From positions 4,525,501 through 4,589,500 of the forward strand of contig NC_064035.1 of NCBI RefSeq assembly GCF_932526225.1: a stretch of 64,000 bases of DNA, read 5' to 3'. Under the pieces are notes generated by a model. The model had not been told where the DNA came from and ran no database searches. It saw only the letters and a list, made by a program, of their open reading frames with translations. The stretch comes from Nematostella vectensis. Taxonomy: Eukaryota > Cnidaria > Anthozoa > Actiniaria > Edwardsiidae. Shown piece by piece: positions 49,400 to 60,859 of this stretch. Position 1 is the stretch's first letter. The number at the start of each line of letters is the position of its first letter. The position numbers and the translations under genes are program-made.

Positions 49400-50510
49400 A
49401 AAAGTGCAGAGGAATGTGTCACGTGTCAGTGTGTAGAGGAATGTGTAACGTGTGCAGAGGAATGTGTCACGTGTGCAGAGGAATGTGTCACGTGTGCAGA
49501 GGAATGTGTCACATGTCAGTGTGCAGAGGAATGTGTCACGTGTGTAGAGGAATATGTCATTGTGCAGAAGAATGTGTCACGTGTGCAAAGGAATGTGTCA
49601 CGTGTCAGTGTGCAGTGGAATGTGTGTGTCAGTGTGTATCTTGAGGAATGTGTGTGTCCGTGTGCAGAGGAATGTGTGTGTCCGTGTGCAGAGGAATGTA
49701 TCACGTGTGCCGAGGAATGTGTCCAGTGTGCATCTTGAGGAATGTGTGTGTCAGTGTGCATCTTGAGGAATGTGTCCATTGTGCATCTTGAGGAATGTGT
49801 GTGTCCAGTGTGCATCTTGAGGAATGTGTGTGTCAGTGTGCATCTTGAGGAATGTGTGTGTCAGTGTGCAACTTGAGGAATGTGTGTGTCAGTGTGCATC
49901 TTGAGGAATGTGTCCATTGTGCATCTTGAGGAATGTGTCCATTGTGCATCTTGAGGAATGTGTGTGTCCAGTGTGCATCTTGAGGAATGTGTGTGTCAGT
50001 GTGCATCTTGAGGAATGTGTGTGTCAGTGTGCAACTTGAGGAATGTGTGTGTCAGTGTGCATCTTGAGGAATGTGTGTGTCCAGTGTGCATCTTGAGGAA
50101 TGTGTGTGTCAGTGTGCATCTTGAGGAATGTGTGTGTCAGTGTGCATCTTGAGGAATGTGTGTGTCAGTGTGCATCTTGAGGAATGTGTGTGTCCGTGTG
50201 CATCTTGAGGAATGTGTGTGTCAGTGTGCATCTTGAGAAATGTGTGTGTCAGTGTGCATCTTGAGAAATGCGTGTGTCAGTGTGCAACTTGAGGAATGTT
50301 TGTGTCAGTGTGCATCTTGAGGAATGTGTGTGTCAGTGTGCATCTTGAGGAATGTGTGTGTCAGTGTGCATCTTGAGGAATGTGTGTGTCAGTGTGCATC
50401 TTGAGAAATGTGTGTTTCCGTGTGCTAAGGAATGTGTGTGTCAGTGTGCGCGATATGAAAAGTGCAGAGGAATGTGTCACGTGTCAGTGTGCATCTTTTG
50501 AGGTGTGTGT
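49400..50510. repeat. ~28-bp minisatellite (GAGGAATGTGTGTGTC unit)
   Basis: About 40 units of GAGGAATGTGTGTGTCAGTG followed by TGCATCTT. The left third uses a shorter variant, GAGGAATGTGTCACGTGTGCA. The left variant is 21 bp in places, a multiple of three, giving plus-strand frames with repeated EECVTCA. A G run follows at about 50550-50565. Confidence 0.92.
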
Positions 50511-51790
50511 ATAAACCGAGGACGGAGGATTGGGTGTGTGTGTGTGTGTGGGGGGGGGGGGGGGGTAGGGAATGTGATACAGCGGCGCTAAAGAGGGGGG
50601 CCCTAGGCCGACCCCCTGGCTACGCCCCTGTGATAAGTCGAGACTTGCAACAGGAAGCCCTTGCTTCAACGCTTAGCTAGTACTCTCCTTGGTGGCTTTT
50701 TTTTTTGGGGGGGGGAGGTGTTAACAAGGCTAGACTGCAATGTTGGATGGGGGTGGGGGGGAGGGTGGGGGATTTGGAGGGTTATGATAAGTCTTTTTGT
50801 TTAACCAGGACTTAGTCTTCAGAGAGGGGGTTGTAATTACCGTATTATAAATACGGTGATATAAAGCAGTGATATGTCCAAGAGATGAAGTTTTTCGATG
50901 ATATATTTTTCGTAGCCGTTGAAATCTATGAAGATCGTTTTACTCAAGGGCAAAAACCACCAAATTAGTGTTAAAACCTATAGGGTAAATTTACTTCCGC
51001 CGTATATTCAACCGGAAGTAAAATTGCAATGGCCAAAAATAACAGCCTTTTGGATTTGAACTTCGTTAAAGTTTTGCCCTCTCGATATCATTCGCAAGCA
51101 ACGCTTGGGCATGATGCTGTTTTTGGGCGTGGCTACCTTGACAATGGTGGCGTTGCTAATTTGACAATTATTTGATATCACAAATCCACTCCTTTTTTGT
51201 GGTTCTGGCAAGAATGAGTGTTTGGTGGTTCGCATGCGAAAATACAATTTACTTGAAACTTGGGTGTTACTAGAGACACGTCTATGGTATGGATTTACCA
51301 ATTCAGGTCGAAAACATCGCAATAGCTTTCCCAAATCAGCCGATGGAAAAAGGATACTTTTTCGCACTTTGCATTTTTCTGGGACGACAAAATAGCGGCT
51401 GACAGATACTCTTTAAGTCCGAGCTAAAGAATACGGTAGGGATGATACAGACTCATTCCGCGCGCTCGCTCTGTGAGTTTTCTCAAGTACGCGAAGTGAC
51501 TGGATGAGAACCCAATCAAAAACTGGCTCAATTAGTATGGCGTGTCGCAATGACGAGCCACCTCCTAGCAATCAAAACACGGAGCGAGGTCTCGAGAGCG
51601 CACTTTCCGGCTCATCACTCATTCCATCTCATCATGTCTGTAAATCGAATTTCAACGTGTGAGTGCCAGCTATGGCAAACTGTAAGACGCTTCAAGTTAT
51701 GTGAAGATCCACTACAGATGAGCGCGCTAGCTCAAGCCAGGACGTGAACAATTCAAGGTGACGACCGCGCGATAGCGAGTTTCCTACGAC

Positions 51791-54700
51791 ATGGATTTCA
51801 GAGGATTTGTGAAAGTCCTACTTATCTTCTTTCAGATCCACTCCAAGTACGTTGCTAAGCTGTTATTAGGATCTCAAGGCCATTTATAAAACCTTGTTCC
51901 TGGGGATCAGGGCTCTCGTAAAAAGTGGCTTATCCAAGTAATCTTTAGGTGTTCCTTTTTACAGGGGATTCGGCTACGGGATACTCAAGACTAGTATACC
52001 ATTCGAAGACCCGGTTATCAACTCCAACACAGTATGCAAAAACACGCCATCACTGAGCAAAGAGCAGCTGAAGATGTGCAGGCGACTCCCAGATGTAGTA
52101 GCTAGCGCACTACAAGGCATGCAGTATGCCATTCACGAGTGCCTGGCGCAGTTTCGCTACCGACGGTGGAACTGCTCTTCTTTGGAAATGAAAAACAGAA
52201 ACCCTCTGGCAAACCCTTTGCTCTCTCGCGGTAAGTAATATGCCTCTAAACGCGCAACTTAGTTTACAAAATATCTTATCCAAACATCGTACATCGTGCA
52301 TTACAAGTGGCTTATGTAGAAAAAAACACCCAACGTATATATCACCCATCACTGGTGTGCGCTCAATCTCACACTGCCTCAGCTTATTCTTCCAAAAGAA
52401 AAAAACAAAACAAAACAAAAGATACCAAAGGAAATTTGGGTAAAAAAAAATCCTTGTAGTAAATGGATATTTAGAAGATTCGCGTCGGTGGTTTGCTCTC
52501 GTGACGTTTGGGCTGGCTCAGTCATCAACGTAATGGCGAATCATTAAACTGGGAGGAACAAAACCATAATCCGCGCTGCCCGACCACGACAACATCCAGC
52601 GCAGCGCGATAGGCATACACGAAAATGTACGCTTTTACACGCAGACGTCTACGGCTTATCATATATCAGTAAAAGTTTGATTGTTTACGCATATGCATGC
52701 AGACAAAAAAATGTATAACCGTGTATAACGAGTCGCTGACCCTGATTCCGCGTGATGATCATATTATGGACAATGCGGTTAAATGCTAAGAGCAGGCGGA
52801 ACTAATAAAGAAACAAACCAAGGAAGAGCGACGGTGTCTGAACTACCCAGACTGGTTTTAAAAAAGAATCTTTGTACGATGCGAACCTTTACGGGAAACC
52901 GCCAAGAACCATGCTCTTACTTCTAGAGTGACCGCGGAAATGTATCAGGAGTATCTAAAGGTCATATGGCTATTGTTTCTGGCGATCATCCTTTCATCCG
53001 ATTTACAGTCTCTTATGTGCCGCTGTGCAATGTTTGGCATTTGTGAGCTGGAAATAATATCTTTTTCTATCAAAGCTCTTGACATTCCCGCCTCGCCATC
53101 GTTTCTTTCAGAGTTTCCTCTGCTAGGCCAGACTTGCTTCGTTATAGAAGCCTCTCCCTTATACGGTCCAACCATGCAATGCCTCACCACCTTATGACTC
53201 CTTTCACCCCTGGGCAAGGCTCTCCGTCGCTCATTCTACCTGTTATGCATTATAATACGATTTTTAATTACAAAAAGTCTCAGTATCATGATGGCACCCA
53301 AAATATGTATCAAATGCCTCTAAGATGTCAAGTCACCAATGACGTCGGTGTAACAAAAAAAAAAAAATTGCATTCTAAGACCTAGCATACTCCGGCTCTT
53401 ATTTTTGGGGAGGCCAAGGTGCACTGGCACAGAGCGTAAAACCCGAACCAGTTCACCTTCTCCCAGCTCATCACAGGATTCCCAATGTTCGAAAAATAAG
53501 AGCTGGCAGGCAGAATATCTAAACACCTGAGACTAAACAACAACACGATTATTATTCCCTCAGGGTTCCGTGAGACAGCGTTCGTGCACGCTATCCTCTC
53601 CGCGGGAATGACCAGCTCTGTGGCGCGAGCCTGCAGTATGGGCAAGCTCGCCAAATGCGGTTGCGACGAGTCCCTGAGGGGGAGAGGGACGGGCTGGGAG
53701 TGGGGTGGCTGTGGCGATAATATTGACTACGGCATTGAAACGTCTGCCAAATTTTTGGACTCGCGCGAGAAAGGACGAGATTTACACTCCATGATGAACA
53801 TGCACAATAACATGGTCGGAAGAACGGTGAGCTCAAAGTATCATATAGCTGGCCCTAGTGAGAACAGAGTATCATATAGTAGGTCCTGGTGAGCTCAGGA
53901 TATCATATAGTTGTTCTCAGTGAGCTCATAGTATAATATATTATTTTATTCATACCGAGATTTACGCGCCAAAAACCATTGTGATAAAACTAGTCTCTTC
54001 GCGCTAGAGAAGCCAGCTGATTGGTCGTACGATTTTTTTCACTAGTGAAAAACGCCGTATCGGCGTTCTGATAAGCTATATCATTATTTTCAATTGTGAG
54101 CAAAATCGTTTCGTTTGCCTCGACGACTCGCTCGAAACTCCTTGAGGTGTCTCAGTTCGCTCGCCATTCCTTTTTTACTTTAGTAAAATATATTTTGATA
54201 CAAAGCAACGAGTATTTTAATTATTATATACATACTGAGAAAGTTATTTAATAAGCATTACATAACATTTTGTTAGACTTGGCTGCAGAGGCTCCGATAG
54301 GTATCTGCTGTTCGACGGTTCAGTTGAAGACAGACAGAAACTTACATTGAAATGAATCTTTCTCGCTAATGTCACGCACGAGACTGTAGCTCATGTTACA
54401 CAAGTCATGCACTTTCTAATATCTTGATCTATATTAAATAAAGAAGCATATTTTCTCTAAATATTTATGCATCAAGAGCATTTTGAAATTCTTGAAATAA
54501 TATTTTAATTTTTACAAGGAAGCCATTTGAGTGCAACTCTCCTTGCCGACCGCGCGTTGTTTTCCTTTGAAAGAAAATAAATAAAGATATGTTTTATATC
54601 TAAAAGTTCTTTCCGCTCATTTTAAATCTCGGTATGTATATAATAAATAAGTTATTTCACGGTTAGTTCGCTTTTACGATTTTTATTCACTTGTGTAAAA

Positions 54701-55880
54701 CAAACTCATTCGCTGCGCTCGTTCGTTTTACACAACTCGTGAATAAAAATCGTACGCGCTCACCAACCGTGAAATAACCTATAAGTAGGTCCCAGTGAGC
54801 TCAGAGTATTATATAGTAGGTGCCAGTGAACGCAAAGTATCATATAGTAAGTTCTGGTGAGCTCATAGTATCATATAGTAAGTTCTGGTAAGATCAGAGT
54901 ATCATATAGTAGGTCTCTGTGAGCTTAGAGTATCATATAAATGGTCCCAAATGAGCTTAGAGTATCGTATAGTTGGTCCAATTGAAATCAGAGTACCATA
55001 TAGGGGGGGGGGGGGGGGGGGGATATAGTTGATCCAAGTGAGATCAGAGTATCATATAGTTGATCCAAGTGAGATCAGAGTATCATATAGTTCGTTAGAG
55101 CTTAGATTAATTCCCAGTGAGCTCAGAGTATCATATATTTGGTCCCGGTGACTTCAGAGTATCATATAGTTGGTCCTGATATAAAAACATTAAGAAAATA
55201 TAGTTAAAATATATTAATACCCGGTGGGCTCAGAGCATTATGTATCCCGTAGTAGCTCCCGGTGAGATTATGAAATTCTAATAAAATTATTCCTGGGATC
55301 ACTAAACAGATAGATTTCAGTAATCTGAAAGTTTTATTTTATTCTTTTAATTTCCAGGCCTTATGATGAATTCGTACTATACGGAAATAATTCGTTTTCT
55401 TTTTTTATTTTTCAGACCTTGAGTGAAAACGCTAAAACAAAATGCAAGTGTCACGGGATGTGCGGATCGTGCAGCGTAAAAACGTGCTGGAAGACTGTGC
55501 CCGACATCCGGGAGATTGGCGACCGTTTGATGGAAAAGTATGATCACGCGACTACTATAGGGATGGGGAACGGACGGCTTCGACTTCATTTGACGCGCCG
55601 CAAAGCACGTCGGTCCAGTGTGGGTAGGGCGCTTGTCTACTACGAGGATTCCCCAAATTACTGCATTGAGAATAAGGAACTGGGGATTTTCGGTACACGT
55701 GGCAGGATTTGTTCACCGGAATCCTTGGACACGGACAATTGCCAAAATCTGTGCTGCGAGCGGGGTTACACCACTAAGAAGCTGCAAGTAACCAAACGAT
55801 GTCGCTGTCACTTCAGCTGGTGTTGCTATTTGATTTGCGACACTTGCAGAGAGACTTCCACTGTTAGTATCTGCAGTTAA
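51791..55880 (+). CDS. Wnt10: Wnt10 secreted signalling protein, 349 aa
   Basis: Four exons: 51791-51846, 51965-52230, 53564-53826, 55416-55880; intron phases 2, 1, 0; sum 1050 bp, in frame. Secreted, lipidated ligand for Frizzled/LRP receptors. A signal peptide (MDFRGFVKVLLIFFQ) is followed by the Wnt core: NTVCKNTPSLSKEQLKMC, RRWNCSS, RGFRETAF, ACSMGKLAKCGC, WEWGGCGDN, FLDSRE, HNNMVGR, CKCHGMCGSCSVKTCW, and a Cys-rich C-terminus ending STVSICS. Assigned to Wnt10 by ASALQG-HECLAQ, LLSRGFRETAF, the FLDSRE block and HNN-VGR (most Wnts have AGR). The acylated Ser is Ser213; residue 211, normally Ser, is Cys. A 5' start any later would lose the signal peptide. Confidence 0.92.
53951..54636. mobile_element. 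Non-autonomous element inserted in the Wnt10 minisatellite
   Basis: Ends CATACCGAGATTTA and TAAATCTCGGTATG are exact 14-bp complements; AT-rich flanks may extend the inverted repeat by about 10 bp. The internal ~660 bp has no open frame of note. Together with the hairpin at 54648-54784 it splits the minisatellite. Confidence 0.65.
54648..54784. mobile_element. Foldback element adjoining the previous insertion
   Basis: GGTTATTTCACGGTTGG-type ends (left GTTATTTCACGGTTAG, right CCAACCGTGAAATAACC) with further pairing of CGATTTTTATTCAC and GTGAATAAAAATCG around a short GAACGAGCGCAGCGAATGAG-like loop. It is almost wholly self-complementary. Confidence 0.7.
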
Positions 55881-55962
55881 GCTGCCAACCCAAAGCGGAA
55901 AAGAAGTGTTATCTACTGGCTGGGGTGGCACTACATCAAGATGTAAACGCGCCTATGAAGGG

Positions 55963-55968
55963 AATAAA
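55963..55968 (+). terminator. Polyadenylation signal of Wnt10
   Basis: AATAAA 82 bp after the Wnt10 stop codon. Motif and position only. Confidence 0.5.
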
Positions 55969-56349
55969 CGCATCGCATGCAATAGCATAAGTAATAGGTT
56001 CGAGTGTTAAAAGATGCGAGAGACATTCTTTTTTAAATTGACGTTGGTATCGAAAGTTTTTGTTTGCGTTATCTCAAACAGCAAACACAACATACGTGTG
56101 CGCAAGGCTTGAGTGTATTCAGTTAACGTGGCCGTTACAGAGCGATACGCAAGATTTTGATGGTCTATTTGACAGATTATTGATCGCAAAATAATTTGGT
56201 TTGCTCCTGACACTGCTTGTTTATAATGCGTGTAAATGACTGATGTGTTATCAAAGGAACATAAAAACAGAGTCACTCTGTTTAAAGTTTATTGACGTTA
56301 TCGATCATGTCCTCTGAATGTTTCTATTTTTATTAGGTGACACGATGTC
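55969..56349. other. Wnt10 3' flank, no gene seen
   Basis: AT-rich sequence with no supported exon; ends where the 47-bp minisatellite begins. Confidence 0.4.
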
Positions 56350-56970
56350 GGATAACTCGATCACTATAACTCGAATACTCCTTTTAACTCGAACCCGGAT
56401 AACTCGATCACTATAACTCGAATACTCCTTTTAACTCGAACCCGGCTAACTCGATCACTATAACTCGAATACTCCTTTTAACTCGAACCCGGATAACTCG
56501 ATCACTATAACTCGAATACTCCTTTTAACTCGAACCCGGATAACTCGATCACTATAACTCGAATACTCCTTTTAACTCGAACCCGGGTAACTCGATCACT
56601 ATAACTCGAATACTCCTTTTAACTCGAACCCGGATAACTCGATCACTATAACTCGAATACTCCTTTTAACTCGAACCCGGATAACTCGATCACTATAACT
56701 CGAATACTCCTTTTACTCGAACCCGGATAACTCGATCACTATAACTCGAATACTCCTTTTAACTCGAACCCGGATAACTCGATCACTATAACTCGAATAC
56801 TCCTTTTAACTCGAACCCGAATAACTCGATCACTATAACTCGAATACTCCTTTTAACTCGAACCCGGATAACTCGATCACTATAACTCGAATACTCCTTT
56901 TAACCCGAACCCGGATAACTCGATCACTATAACTCGAATACTCCTTTTAACTCGAACCCGGATAACTCGA
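56350..56970. repeat. 47-bp minisatellite, 13 copies
   Basis: Head-to-tail units beginning GGATAACTCGATCACTATAA and ending CTTTTAACTCGAACCC, nearly identical; one unit lacks a base near 56720. Each unit contains four copies of AACTCGA/TAACTCGA-type sequence, so a shorter ancestral repeat is likely. Located between Wnt10 and Wnt6. Confidence 0.94.
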
Positions 56971-57575
56971 GCTTGTGTTAGTGCGGCTAGTACAACCAGG
57001 CGATTTACGGAATTGAAATCATTTTGATCAAAATAATCGTTTCCCTGTTGCTAGGCGATTTCACACGCAAAGAGCACATTGTTTTCCTGTACTTATCCTG
57101 TTACTACCCTTCCAAAACACACCAGCGGTTACTCGCGGATCGCCATCGTCCGCCACACGGACAATTTAGAAGAAAACACAGACTCTATATTTCAGTCACA
57201 CAAAGCGCTTTTGCTATCAGGATGATCTATAGAGCATGTCGACCCCCCAACCCATAATCAAGTGGCTTCGTGTTACGTGTCTACACGTCATCATGGCTGT
57301 CGTTTCTCTAAATGGTCAAAAAGAGCCTGGGGCAAGCGTGTGGGAAACCTGTGATGTTCTAAAAACGTTAGCACCTGGGCCTGTTTTTAAAATGGCGCCT
57401 TGCAAAATCGTAGTAAACATATGTTTACACATAACACATAACACATATGTTATTTACCAGCTGGGAGGTCTTTATCTTGAAATACCATACCGTGACCGTG
57501 GTCTTGAAAATACTGACCGAGGCCAAAGGCCGATTTTCCAACTTTGTTAAACTTACGGTCTGACTTTCGTCGATG

Positions 57576-58776
57576 TGTACAGGACCCGAAATGATCCCAG
57601 GACCCGAAACGATCCCAGGACCCGAAATGATCCCCAAAAGTACCCCAACTGATCCCGGGACCCGAAACGATACCGAGGAGTCCCCGAAATCAACCCCACG
57701 GAAATGCGGTAATGGACAAAGGGAAAGCAGAAGAAGCACTTCCAATTCTTAAAGCATAATTTAGGGTTGACAGCCAATCTATTTCTAAATAACATGACTT
57801 AAAAAACTTAAATTCCAATACAATACTTCTATTTATTACATTGCCCCGGCGGTAAACCCATAAACAGAGTCCTAAACAAATACACAACTTTTAATTGCTA
57901 CTGAAAGGAGTACAACATAAACATAGCACAGCCAAAGCACAGCCTTGCTCAGAACAACCAAACTTTTGACCTTCGAAACATTTGCAGTTCCAACACATGA
58001 CTCTGACACTATAAATCTCGTTTCCGGTAAACATCACCCTAAAAATCTATATTCATTTGACAACCAAACGTGTTTTTCACCACGAAATCCATGTTCACAC
58101 GAGCGAATATTTACCGACAGCCGGTTTGGCCGAGAAGATGGAATTACAAAAGCACACTGAGTAATGCACTCGAACAACCCTTTTACTACCGTTGCAAAAT
58201 ATTAAGAGATGTGGCTTTTGTTGAAAGCAATATGTGAGTTTTGAATTTCCTTATGTAGTAGTGCGTACACCACTGAATGATTTCTCTCTATCTCTCTTTA
58301 TGATAGGTCTTTCATTCACCGAACACAAACAAACATTTTCCTACGGGAAAGCAGAGGCATGTCTAATCTTTGGAGACATTCGTTTATGGCTTGTTATGTA
58401 TGAATTATTTATTCACGCCTGGTTCTTCAAATTACCATCACGGGAATTTTTATTTGACCCCAATTGTTGACTCAACCAAGCTGTCGAAAGCTGTATTTCC
58501 CGCGCAGTCGTATATAAAAATCTTAATACTATGGTTTTAGTTAATTCAAATTTCTGGATAGTGACAAAAATGACGCTTAAATGTTTCATATGTTTTTAAA
58601 ACTGAAAGCCAATCCTTCCACATTCCTTTTGTTTGTCCATTACTGCAATTCCTTGGGGTTCATTTCGGGGACTCTTGGGGATCGTTTCGGGTCCCGGGAT
58701 CAGTTGGGGTACTTTTGGGGATCGTTTCGGGTCCTGGGATCGTTTCGGGTCCTGGGATCATTTCGGGTCCTGTACA
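57576..58776. mobile_element. 1.2-kb TIR DNA transposon, non-autonomous, TSD GATG
   Basis: The left terminus TGTACAGGACCCGAAATGAT and the right terminus are reverse complements, and the inverted similarity extends about 150-180 bp. Each arm contains three to four internal GACCCGAAACGATCCC repeats. GATG flanks both sides (57572-57575 and 58777-58780), consistent with a 4-bp target-site duplication. The 0.85-kb interior has no transposase-like frame, so it would depend on a partner in trans. Confidence 0.82.
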
Positions 58777-58780
58777 GATG

Positions 58781-60859
58781 TTCGTGGAGATTTTGTTCGC
58801 TCATGATCATTCAATAAACTCCATTTTGTATTTCCACACAACGCTTTCAATCCTCCAGAAATACAGAACCTCCAAAGAAGACATTCTCTGAGTTTTGACC
58901 AACAATTTTGTAAAATCGTAGAAATGTCTTCTTTAGCTTTAAATCCTCCACAGACGATAAGATGTATTCACTTAAAGAACTTCTCTTGAAATTGGATACG
59001 TTAGGCTAGTTATGCAGGTGGTTAGATTTTTATCAGAACTCCCTCCTTCCCCCTCCCCCACGGAAAAATTAGGTGCACTTTTTGGGTTTCGCACCCCCCC
59101 CCAAGAAAAATCCTGGGTACGGGCCTGCTGTGGAACCACCTTCCACAGTCTGTGATTGACGCGAGAGGCTAGGCCTTCCACGCTGTTCGCTGGGCTTTAG
59201 ATCTAAACATGCGCTGCCCACCAATATCTTTGTATGAATAGGTTGTGCAATAAATAAAGTGAAGATAGATAAAGTCCTTTGATTTTCAAAGGAATATTTT
59301 TTTTATAGAAAACTTTGTCTACGAAGACGCGACAAAATGCAAATGATAAATACTGGTTCTTTAGCTTGTTTAACCGGATTAGTATTCTAAGCAATCAAGA
59401 GATATCAAGAGACCATGATATCAGATTTAAAAGTGCAAAATTCTATTTTTTTTAATGAAAAATGTACGATTATTTTCGATTAACAACGCAAGTAGCGAGA
59501 ATTAAGTGCCGCAAGATATTCCATCCAGGGCCGTAACCCCTCAGAAAATTCAAGAAATCTCGCGCAAGCATCAACAGGGCGAAGAGTTCAGTTCCTTGTA
59601 TCGTTAGCCAGATTCATGTGTTGATTGAACGGTGTATTATAAAAAGACGGCGTTTTTCATCTGTACACTACATATGGAATGCGGCCACAGCCCTGGTATT
59701 TCTCATCAGAGTGCGGCATATGCGTTCCCGATAAGGAGAACATGTCGCAAAAATCGTTCGTCGAAAGCGGAGTGTTGAATGTGACCGCGGTACAATTCCC
59801 CAGACTTCATTGAGCAGAGAAGGGTCGAGTAGGGCTAAGCGATGTCATAGAGACAAGATGAAGCGCGGGCTGATGCAAACATGAATAAAGAAAATCGCGC
59901 CCATTCAATGAGTGCGTTCAATCGCGAATTTAATAGGATTGTAAACAAATACACGTTTCAACAATTAAAGGAATCATTTGATTGATTTGTTTACATCGAT
60001 CTCATTGTTGTTGGAATTTTGCACCTTTCTCAGAGGCTAGGGTAAAGGGTCTTGGTCGGCTCTTATGATCTCTCCGAGTATTTTAGATGTCCTAATTATC
60101 AGCTCTCATACTCGGCTGTCTGGGAATCGTTCCAGTTAGTGATGCACTTTCCACTTGAAATTACTTCAAAAAACGTTAGGCATGTCGGCGGTACATTGTA
60201 CAAGCATTGTCAGACGACCATCCAGAACCCGCAGCGTGCTGGAACGGCAAATAATTGTGTCTGTCACACTTGGTATGTGCGTGCAAATGAGCCGGAGCTA
60301 GGAACACAGCCTTGAAGGCGGACAAGTGCAACGGGTGCATTTGTGTCAAGAACATGAGTAGCAACACAGATGCAGATGCGATGAAAGATGCACCACTACC
60401 GTGCAGAAGACCTAAACTCCTGCCTCGACTGCTTCATTCAGCGGACCCGTCCAGGTGTGTGTACTATCGTGACTAAACTCTGAGCATCACCCACTCCAAG
60501 TGGCAGCAGATCATAGCGCGGTATAAGCCATTCATGTGTTATACTCTTAAGGGGATCACCACTTGGCACGGGTTAAACACACTCCAGACTCGGATTAACC
60601 TTCTTGCTAGCAAACGCATAACAAACCCAGGGAGCACATCACTCGCCGTTTAACGTGTATATCTAAGGCGCTGTGCTAAAGGACAGTGCGTGAGTGAAGA
60701 GAGGATAATGAAGTGAACCCTGTCGACCCGATGACACTTGGACGAAAACCAATCAGATTGGCGGACATTCTGTGTTTATGAAAGAGCGAAATCCGTACGG
60801 CCGACCCCCACTTGCCAGACCATTTAAGACTCTTTAGAGGAACAGCATCAGTACTAGAG
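58781..60859. other. Wnt6 upstream region
   Basis: Non-coding DNA upstream of Wnt6, containing a LINE remnant at about 59,127-59,260 and presumably the Wnt6 promoter and 5' leader near 60,700-60,859. No supported gene; the 87-codon frame at 60052-60315 has no recognisable features. Confidence 0.45.
59127..59260 (+). pseudogene. Non-LTR retrotransposon (LINE) 3' remnant
   Basis: From 59130 the plus strand reads WNHLPQSVIDARG, stop, AFHAVRWALDLN: the WN-LP-V-A motif found near the C-terminus of LINE reverse-transcriptase polyproteins, with an internal stop. AATAAATAAAG-type sequence follows at about 59249. Only the last ~30 codons are recognisable. Confidence 0.55.

Larger units (their letters stand above)
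47173..51790. other. Intergenic region between RPamide and Wnt10
   Basis: Divergent upstream region of the RPamide gene and Wnt10. Contains a MITE-like element (48996-49250) and a large minisatellite (49400-50510). The open frames, including 119 codons on the minus strand at 51008-51367, show no family resemblance. Confidence 0.5.
53828..55262. repeat. ~33-bp minisatellite in Wnt10 intron 3, interrupted
   Basis: Units of GTGAGCTCAGAGTATCATAT plus AGTTGGTCCCA begin right at the exon 3 donor (GTGAGCTCAAAGTATCATAT), are broken at about 53935, and resume from about 54783 to 55262, with a 20-base G run at 55003-55022. The donor sequence itself belongs to the first repeat unit. Confidence 0.88.

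Noticed and set aside
49382..49815. Cys-rich repeat proteins (EECVTCA; HTHSSA on the other strand) resembling metallothionein or toxin-like peptides
   Set aside because: Both strands are open because of a short minisatellite; no signal peptide, and the pattern breaks with unit length.
51008..51367. 119-codon minus-strand frame
   Set aside because: No domain, no start context or neighbouring exon; length is within chance expectation for this window.
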